From Planctomycetota bacterium (GTDB taxonomy: Bacteria; Planctomycetota; MHYJ01; JACQXL01): a stretch of DNA of 11,746 nucleotides. How positions within the stretch are numbered: position 1 is the stretch's first letter; each line of letters begins with the position of its first letter. Below, one piece after another: positions 7,601 through 11,746 of the stretch. The stretch spans positions 1 through 11,746 of the forward strand of contig JACQXL010000100.1 in assembly GCA_016208805.1 (NCBI GenBank), in the 5' to 3' direction. A program made the position numbers and the translations under genes. The notes beneath the pieces were generated by a model. It made no database searches, was not told the origin of the DNA, and worked only from the letters and a program-made list of their open reading frames with translations.

Positions 7601-7650
7601 TAGTATTCAAACCAAACCCCGTTATGATGGAGCAATATGTGTTACCGTAA
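4606..7650 (+). CDS. Giant GspK-like minor pseudopilin with laminin-G-like passenger and DnaJ-type zinc motifs
   Basis: Probably an inner-membrane-anchored or assembled pseudopilin-like protein with a large extracytoplasmic part. Residues 4-29 (KGNVSLAVLVEVVAVLILVG and following) resemble a prepilin helix lacking Glu at +5, as in GspK; Asn at +1 is unusual. The next helix, RARMLAQTGFNRALSEL, matches the GspK-style pattern. Residues 80-102 carry two Asp/Asn loops (GEDSNRNNQPDKGED then NHNN), calcium-type. EPRAPININTACKPVLAAAL (about 265-285) is the Asn-Thr motif of the GspK helical domain. From about 638 to 900, RGTVSFWLKPNYY, HQWLHIGIAWDTH and FTVDEVTIQL mark a laminin-G/concanavalin-like domain. 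Within it C771, C774, C790 and C793 form two CxxCxGxG motifs. The C-terminal 110 residues form another beta-rich module ending near FVDDISILVFK. At 1014 residues it is about three times a classical GspK. Residues 449-469 look like translated repeat. Its paralogue lies at 8881-11595. The exact role is unknown. Confidence 0.8.
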   Translation: MDNKGNVSLAVLVEVVAVLILVGVTLNAFTRMNVKPKRYLDQIRARMLAQTGFNRALSELKLLQVDDFVTNPLPAWQYCGEDSNRNNQPDKGEDQNHNNTLEITECPLNQALLPSFFTNYVSARNTDSPLVRSRQIGYSSESTPTYPDGRDVYSLKIIDCAGQIYVNGTDDGTRRLLNNLGTVLKKDSKIGDKIFNAREKLGRRFTVKEELEPILGADVFNCIKHYVTIYGWANPKVIKPNPATTKEKDIYSWSELNPGNPATEPRAPININTACKPVLAAALGNLEGVYLSSTGGQGGAPHQMVQGGVETPASPLSPTPIGRLTRVALNLSSDRKIIDEVAERIIKRRLTKPFGGWQDFNEFCDQLVKDGIFGKTDPPAAQEQAQAKADLIKANANPNTLFNKFCPDRILYRWLDKSDLISYTTEFCFMPAGYFEIESSGMVFKPSSHSRSNRFASLTTSRDAAAASPAGEDYFVLEAEYLVRGVVNLFDVYYETSQADFARGGISKTKRGTHDDKTLASYPEPAINPPCATDGFIGLSTIEKPVRDKDKIKPPEIGVTFKASYRTINADYAAGNAEAVPRAGRPNTDSIFNAGMPNGPGSLYPDGVYSDATGCPAYHTENNLIDGVEHERLFGSKRFRGTVSFWLKPNYYQTSAKPRIILSATKPINRSPHPDYHYQVGQNVFEVFAFPQAYHYPPAMLSILNPIRANPAGKFVWFWEIDETLGNQPDEYIFANNTQDDPLGDLHHQWLHIGIAWDTHPQEGIPRQVTCQKCNGKGQIEWYNNIAGPCRECNGLGEIPRRITSKDVYAFCLNGNDATSRYIYHQPGVFPPEILQPMNLSKDNLLRLGELPDFPFWNSSGDFTVDEVTIQLHDTVDAARGYLMEEFRQGRYYRGDGVFTSGQIPLSVSPKTRIMTAWTVYYPPGWDTAKRSIETEFIDASKNTASPLLTNPAGSEFELSIPQATGRQVLAYKIYFRDDETDLNTPLTATPFVDDISILVFKPNPVMMEQYVLP
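5951..6011 (+). repeat. Dispersed repeat inserted in frame in the first pseudopilin gene
   Basis: The segment encodes residues 449-469 (HSRSNRFASLTTSRDAAAAS plus P). Its last 22 bases (5990-6011) match 1975-1996 at 19 of 22 positions, and its TCGCTTCGCTCA (5969-5980) resembles TCGCTCCGCTCA in the same intergenic block. TCCCGA near its start and TCGGGA near 5988-5993 are inverted arms. The paralogous protein lacks about 19 residues at this point, between the shared GYFEI and LFD/VFD anchors, which fits an insertion here. Confidence 0.6.
6916..6996 (+). other. DnaJ-type zinc module (two CxxCxGxG motifs) within the laminin-G region
   Basis: Encodes CQKCNGKG (residues 771-778) and CRECNGLG (790-797), with 15 residues between the inner cysteines. 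This is the sequence signature of the DnaJ/Hsp40 cysteine-rich domain, where two such motifs together bind one zinc ion. It sits between HQWLHIGIAWDTH and the KDVYAFCLNGND strand, so it probably protrudes from a loop of the jelly-roll. The second pseudopilin has no equivalent at the same place. Confidence 0.75.
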
Positions 7651-7743
7651 TCCCGCTTTATTCATGGCGCCTTTGGCGCCACAGTTTGTTGATGCGGGAT
7701 AACCCGCCGTAATCCCGACACTGCGTGTCGGGATAACGGCCAT
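7642..7743. repeat. Cluster of three short hairpins in the gap between the first pseudopilin gene and the next gene
   Basis: TGGCGCC-TTT-GGCGCCA (7665-7681), GCGGG-ATAA-CCCGC (7694-7707) and ATCCCGACAC-TGC-GTGTCGGGAT (7712-7734) are perfect stems. CCGTAATCCCG occurs as a direct repeat at 7645-7655 and 7708-7718, and its first copy supplies the stop codon (TAA 7648-7650) of the pseudopilin gene. None is followed by a T-run, so they are better read as a REP/BIME-like repeat or mRNA-stabilising hairpins than as intrinsic terminators. Confidence 0.7.
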
Positions 7744-7748
7744 GATTT

Positions 7749-8894
7749 ATGAATTATTCGGGTAATCGCTATCGGATGTTGGAATGGCTGTGGCTGTTGA
7801 TGTGCCTGGCCGGTGCAAACGCTGTTTACGCCGATGTTAAAATCGCTTCGGCATCATTAACAGAGACTTCCGTCAACATCAGCGGGACAAGCAGTCTGCC
7901 GGACGGTTCTATTTTAACATTAGCGCTCAGGAGTAAAACCGTAACCATCGGCGGCAGCCGGACGGAGTTGCTCGGTATCTATAAAACCGCGGTGCTGGCG
8001 CTTGGCCGCTGGGCAATAACCATAGACATCGCCCCTTATGCGCAGAGTAAATCGCTGCCGGACGGCTATGAAATAGAAGCGCGCCATAACGATTCCAAGG
8101 CGTATTATTATCTTGATACGATGTCGGCATCGGAACACCGGCTCAAGGAAACAGTGATGCTCCAACAAGCCATCTCTGATTTCTGGCAACTGGATATTGA
8201 GTTATACAAACTTATTATCTCGGTTGAAGAAGCCAAGCGCCCCCGCACCGAGATTGAGCGGCAGATAGAGACGGCCTTAGGAACTTATAAGACAAAAGAG
8301 GAAGCCATCAAAGACCTGATTAGGAAGTGGACCGAGTGGGAAGATAACTGGCTGAAGCAATTAGACGGACTTTATGCCCGACTGTATAAAACGCCCGAGA
8401 CACCGCGGAGTTTAATTACCACCCACGAAGAGATTGAACGGCTCTTCGGGATTGTCCGGGAACAGTATATCAAATACCGGTGGCGGTTCCTGGGCGCGGC
8501 CAAACCTATCTCGTATCACACCGTGGTAGATACCATAGATTTATACCGGAATCCTGATGAGACCAAAAACAACCTGTCCCGGATACTCCAGAAAGAATTA
8601 GCCAACAAATTACTTCAGGATGTAATCGGGCAGATAGAACTGGCGGCGCGGTTGACATCAGATAGGCCAACGGAACGAAATGCCCGGCTGGCCGGCGCGA
8701 AGGATTATCTTGTCCGCCTGAAATCAGAGGCCGCCCAATACAATTATCCGGAGACAATGGGGAAAGTCATTGACATAATAAATATAACCTCTAAACTTAT
8801 AGATATGCTGATTAATCAACCGGAAATATCGCCCGATAATTTGTTCAGCCAGATTAAAACTATGGTGGAGAGATTACTGGATGAGATACGCTAA
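7749..8894 (+). CDS. Secreted protein of unknown family: beta domain followed by long helical region
   Basis: 381 residues. MNYSGNRYR gives a basic n-region and MLEWLWLLMCLAGANA a hydrophobic core, with likely signal-peptidase cleavage after VYA (about residue 28). The cysteine in LLMC is not in a good lipobox, so a lipoprotein is unlikely. Residues about 29-120 alternate short hydrophobic strands (SVNISGTSSLPDGSILTLAL, WAITIDIAPY, YEIEARHND), suggesting an Ig- or beta-sandwich-like domain. From about 125 to the end the sequence is highly charged and mostly helical (EEAKRPRTEIERQIETALG, KEEAIKDLIRKWTEWEDNWL). I recognise no family. It is placed between two paralogous giant pseudopilin genes and overlaps the second by 14 nt, so coupled translation and a joint role in the same surface apparatus are likely. 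Its start has no good Shine-Dalgarno site; ATG at 7776 is an alternative, but would drop the basic residues of the signal peptide. Confidence 0.75.
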   Translation: MNYSGNRYRMLEWLWLLMCLAGANAVYADVKIASASLTETSVNISGTSSLPDGSILTLALRSKTVTIGGSRTELLGIYKTAVLALGRWAITIDIAPYAQSKSLPDGYEIEARHNDSKAYYYLDTMSASEHRLKETVMLQQAISDFWQLDIELYKLIISVEEAKRPRTEIERQIETALGTYKTKEEAIKDLIRKWTEWEDNWLKQLDGLYARLYKTPETPRSLITTHEEIERLFGIVREQYIKYRWRFLGAAKPISYHTVVDTIDLYRNPDETKNNLSRILQKELANKLLQDVIGQIELAARLTSDRPTERNARLAGAKDYLVRLKSEAAQYNYPETMGKVIDIINITSKLIDMLINQPEISPDNLFSQIKTMVERLLDEIR

Positions 8895-11595
8895 CACCGG
8901 TAAAGGCGAAGCCGCAGCGGAGTCCCCCGACGTAACATCGGAGGGCATCATCCTGATTGTCGTTCTGGGAGTATTGACGATACTGGTCGTGCTGGGGACG
9001 GTTTTTGTCTCATTGACCGGCATAGAGCGGGCCACCTCGCAGAATTACACTTATATCGTGCGGGCCAAGATGATTGCCCGGAGCGGCATTGAACGCGCCG
9101 TGGTGGAACTCCAGCAAGCCGCCTTGACCCGGGCTTATACCGACCCGGCCAAAGATGAATGGTTTTATTTCGGCGAAGATATGAACAAGAATAACCAACT
9201 TGATACCGGCGAGGACGCCAATAAAAACGGCACGCTGGATACCTCATCATTCCCCGTTGAATTCAAGGAAGAGAATAAAGTTAATTCATCGTTTAAGGTT
9301 AAAGACAAGCATTATTCGGGCCGGTTGCCCGGCTCATACACCCCGGAAGGCGATTACTACCTACTCAAGATACTTGATTGCAGCAGTATGCTGAATATCA
9401 ACACGCCCTATAAACCCACCCTGCCGGGCGAGCCGGATACGCTGGCCAGGATGTTAGAAAACCTTGGCAAGGCCATAGACCCTGATAACCTGCCCATCGA
9501 CCAGGGCGAAGGCCAGCAGATTATTAATTACCGGATAAGTCTGCCCAACCAAAGTTTTGTCTCGAAAGAGCAGATAAAAGACACGCCCGGCGGTATTATC
9601 TCGGATGATGACTATAAACGAATTAAAGATTTTATCACTGTCTATTCATGGACCGACCCCTCAACGATTCGGCTGGCCAACGGCGCGGTCCGGCCGCCGG
9701 CCGGCGCGGCCCAGCAGGGCCGGCCCAATTACGGCGTCCCATACTCAACTATAGAGTCGTATGTCCTGTCCGAACCGCGCTCACCCATTAATATCAACAC
9801 CGCGCCCTGGCCGGTGCTGGTGGCGGCGTTGAGCGATCTCAGCGGAATATACTACGAACCAACCGCCGGTGTTTACGGAACGGTCAAAACCGTGTCCGTT
9901 GATTTCAATACCGCCAAAACCATTGCAACCGAAATCATCGCCAACCGGCAAAAGGAGTCCAGTGGGCTCATCAATGGTCCGTTTAAGACCTGGAACCAAT
10001 TTTATCGTTTCTGTGACAACCTTGGCCTGACACCGGCCCAGGCCGCCCTGCTCAAGGCCAATTTCAACCCCAATTCCGACCTCAATAAATTCAACCCTAA
10101 TGCCTCATTCAACCGGATGATTGACAAGTTTGATATCACCTGTCATTCAACCGAATTCTGTTTCGGCCCGACCGGCTATTTTGAGATAACCTCTGTGGGA
10201 CGGATTAAGTCTAAAACCTCCGATGAGACCGGGTATGCCAAACGTTATCTGTTAGCCGAGATAAAACTTGAAGCCCTTGTTAAGGTCTTTGATATCTGGC
10301 GCGATACGACCCAGGCCGATTTTTACAAGGGCGAAATCTCGGCCCTGACCGATACTGCTTTGCGCACGCCAAAAGGTAAAACCTTGCAATTCTATCCAGA
10401 ACCTGATGTAATTAATAACGGGAGGAATCTCCCTGCCCAGTGCTATTATGATGGACAGGTAATGCTTTCTACGCTTGATACGCCGCAACAGATGGGCGCA
10501 TATTTATCGCGAGCCGGATTTACGGATAGTCTTGACCTTACTGAAGCAAGCGGTAACCCGAAATTTTATCCTGATTCTAAAGGACCAATTATAAACAGTG
10601 TTATCGGGCCCAACCAATTAGGTGACCTGTTTCCTGACGGTTGCTACAGTGAGAAAGAGAAGGTGGCTGCCTATATGGCCGCCGGTAATGTCGGCCCGGC
10701 CACTGGTTCAATCTCCTTATGGATTAAACCTAATTGGAAGGTTAGCGATAATCATATCTTTATCTCAATAGCCCTACCACCACCTGGACAATCTGGCAGT
10801 ACAGAAATATTTCATTTCTTATATTATGGCGGTTCTTACGGGGAGTATTACCGCTGTCTTGTTTTTCAGTATGAAAATCAGGGAGACCAAACTCAGCGGA
10901 TGATAGCGTATAATGATGTCTATAACTTTTTTGCTCAAGAGAATGCACACAAATGGGTTCATCTTGCCATTACTTGGAATGGCAATGATAGTAGTTATTG
11001 GCCTTCTGGACACCGCATATATCTGAATGGACAATTTCTGTCAAATTGCTCATCAAGGTATCCTTATGGTGGAGGGGGAACTATGGATTGTACTCGTGGG
11101 AACAATTTGCTGCGCATCGGAGAAAGAGGCAACGCCTCGCAATATTATACGTGTGAAGGTTATCCTGACGGCACGCTTGATGAAGTTACGGTATATCCTA
11201 ATATGGAAAGCGATGCATTCATACAATCACTTTATCGTTACGGTCGCTATTATCCCAATGGCGATGGTTCTTTCACCTCGGCGCCGTTGGCCAATACTAT
11301 TTTGAGCACCTACGAGACCGGCCGACTCGGAGCAATCTCCTGGACTGAATATAATCCGTTCTCGGCCGCGGAATCCGCCTTCACATTCAGCATTATCAGT
11401 GAAGACAAAGAAGAAGGTAATTTTAACGACCCAGCCGGCAGTGCGGTCGGCATACCGGCGGATGGCGCCTATCCGCCCCGCTACAAATTTACCTGCAAAA
11501 CCAACGGCGCACCGTTGCTTGATACCCCGGTGATTGATGATGTTACCATCACCGTCCTGAAGAAACCGATTTACTTATCGTGGAAGGTTAACTAA
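8881..11595 (+). CDS. Giant GspK-like minor pseudopilin with laminin-G-like passenger (paralogue of the first)
   Basis: 904 residues. After a hydrophilic leader (1-22), TSEG precedes IILIVVLGVLTILVVLGTVF, a GspK-like prepilin segment (no Glu at +5), then RAKMIARSGIERAVVELQ. Residues 98-120 form two tandem calcium-type loops (GEDMNKNNQLDTGEDANKNG). LNINTPYKP (171-179) and EPRSPININTAPWPVLVAAL (about 299-318) match the GspK helical domain. About 606-785 is laminin-G-like: TGSISLWIKPNW, HKWVHLAITWNGNDSS, HRIYLNGQFL, NLLRIGERG and GTLDEVTVYPNM. A beta-rich module ending near PVIDDVTITVLK closes the protein. The same order and many shared short motifs (TEFCF-P-GYFEI, TSQADF/TTQADF, YPEP) tie it to the protein at 4606-7650. 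GGAG at 8867-8870, 10 nt before ATG, and a 14-nt overlap with the preceding gene indicate coupled translation. The laminin-G codons are AT-richer than the GspK-like part. The leader codons are a dispersed repeat. Confidence 0.82.
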   Translation: MRYANTGKGEAAAESPDVTSEGIILIVVLGVLTILVVLGTVFVSLTGIERATSQNYTYIVRAKMIARSGIERAVVELQQAALTRAYTDPAKDEWFYFGEDMNKNNQLDTGEDANKNGTLDTSSFPVEFKEENKVNSSFKVKDKHYSGRLPGSYTPEGDYYLLKILDCSSMLNINTPYKPTLPGEPDTLARMLENLGKAIDPDNLPIDQGEGQQIINYRISLPNQSFVSKEQIKDTPGGIISDDDYKRIKDFITVYSWTDPSTIRLANGAVRPPAGAAQQGRPNYGVPYSTIESYVLSEPRSPININTAPWPVLVAALSDLSGIYYEPTAGVYGTVKTVSVDFNTAKTIATEIIANRQKESSGLINGPFKTWNQFYRFCDNLGLTPAQAALLKANFNPNSDLNKFNPNASFNRMIDKFDITCHSTEFCFGPTGYFEITSVGRIKSKTSDETGYAKRYLLAEIKLEALVKVFDIWRDTTQADFYKGEISALTDTALRTPKGKTLQFYPEPDVINNGRNLPAQCYYDGQVMLSTLDTPQQMGAYLSRAGFTDSLDLTEASGNPKFYPDSKGPIINSVIGPNQLGDLFPDGCYSEKEKVAAYMAAGNVGPATGSISLWIKPNWKVSDNHIFISIALPPPGQSGSTEIFHFLYYGGSYGEYYRCLVFQYENQGDQTQRMIAYNDVYNFFAQENAHKWVHLAITWNGNDSSYWPSGHRIYLNGQFLSNCSSRYPYGGGGTMDCTRGNNLLRIGERGNASQYYTCEGYPDGTLDEVTVYPNMESDAFIQSLYRYGRYYPNGDGSFTSAPLANTILSTYETGRLGAISWTEYNPFSAAESAFTFSIISEDKEEGNFNDPAGSAVGIPADGAYPPRYKFTCKTNGAPLLDTPVIDDVTITVLKKPIYLSWKVN
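8905..8945 (+). repeat. Dispersed repeat forming the leader codons of the second pseudopilin
   Basis: Positions 8905-8926 are the exact reverse complement of 1975-1996 (22 of 22). The following CCCCCGA-CGTAACA-TCGGAGGG (8924-8945) is an imperfect palindrome of the same CCGA/TCGG type. It encodes residues 9-22 and ends at the glycine that would sit at position -1 of a prepilin cleavage site. Confidence 0.8.
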
Positions 11596-11746
11596 ATGCG
11601 TAATGTCATTATCGTTATTATCGCGGTATTTATCATCTGGGGTATTTATTATCTGATGAAACCCACGCCGCTCCCGTCACCGTCGAAAGATAAACCGACC
11701 GAACCCGCTTCAAGCAATACCACTAAACCAACCACTGCCAACCAGC
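11596..11746 (+). CDS. Partial single-pass membrane protein with Pro/Thr-rich linker
   Basis: ATG (11596-11598) follows the stop of the second pseudopilin without a gap, and GGAAGG (11582-11587) lies 8 nt upstream, so it belongs to the same transcript. The 50 codons inside the window encode MRNVIIVIIAVFIIWGIYYL (one membrane-spanning segment) and then a hydrophilic stretch rich in Pro, Thr, Ser, Lys (PTPLPSPSKDKPTEPASS). This looks like an inner-membrane anchor with a flexible periplasmic linker. A secretion or pilus accessory role would fit the neighbours, but the folded domain is beyond the window edge and the family is unknown. Confidence 0.7.
   Translation, partial: MRNVIIVIIAVFIIWGIYYLMKPTPLPSPSKDKPTEPASSNTTKPTTANQ

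Noticed and set aside
7776..7833. Lipoprotein signal for the 381-residue secreted protein (LLMC)
   Set aside because: Met at -1 and Met-Cys context do not fit a lipobox; a normal signal peptidase I site after VYA is better.
1..11746. CRISPR array, tRNA or rRNA genes, transposase, toxin-antitoxin pair
   Set aside because: No regularly spaced direct repeats, no cloverleaf or rRNA core sequence, and no transposase or toxin-antitoxin-like ORFs were found on reading both strands.

Overview
The window looks like a piece of a bacterial chromosome, probably from an uncultivated Gram-negative lineage. I favour Planctomycetota or a relative, on the basis of very long GspK-like pseudopilins with laminin-G-type passengers, secreted proteins carrying Asp/Asn-rich calcium-type loops, and short palindromic repeats scattered through intergenic and coding DNA. 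This is inference from protein character; no rRNA or other phylogenetic marker is present. Base composition is mixed: hand counts give 27% G+C at 1141-1200 (methyltransferase), 75% at 3001-3060, 80% at 9661-9720 and 35% at 10921-10980.

Minus strand, left part (1-4526). Read in transcription order, this holds an M50 site-2 protease family gene (4526-3897), trpS (3883 onward) and scpA (2855-2046). M50/trpS/scpA is a familiar bacterial housekeeping cluster, normally followed by scpB. Here scpB is absent and an AT-rich restriction-modification-like pair follows after a repeat-rich gap. The pair is a DNA amino-methyltransferase (1748-768) and, one base downstream, a partner protein with a PUA/EVE-like look that runs off the left edge (766-<1). 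The partner's frame ends inside a palindromic repeat at the window edge, so it may be truncated. The 3' end of trpS is also abnormal: its recognisable C-terminus is still in frame at 2986-2921, but is separated from the body of the gene by a 75% G+C block with two in-frame stops.

Plus strand, right part (4606-11746). This is a cluster of cell-surface or secretion genes: a 1014-residue GspK-like pseudopilin, a 381-residue secreted protein of unknown family, a 904-residue GspK-like paralogue, and the start of a single-pass membrane protein with a Pro/Thr-rich linker. The last three are tightly coupled (14-nt overlap, then 0-nt gap). The two giant proteins share one architecture: an N-terminal prepilin-like hydrophobic helix, tandem Asp/Asn calcium-type loops, GspK-like domains with an ININTA motif, a laminin-G/concanavalin-like domain and a C-terminal beta-rich module. 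The first has a DnaJ-type pair of CxxCxGxG zinc motifs inside its laminin-G region.

The most unusual features are this pair of giant minor pseudopilins, the zinc module inside one of them, and a family of short palindromic repeats that has entered reading frames. A 22-bp segment at 1975-1996 recurs exactly, reverse-complemented, in the N-terminal codons of the second pseudopilin, and recurs with 3 mismatches as an in-frame insertion in the first.
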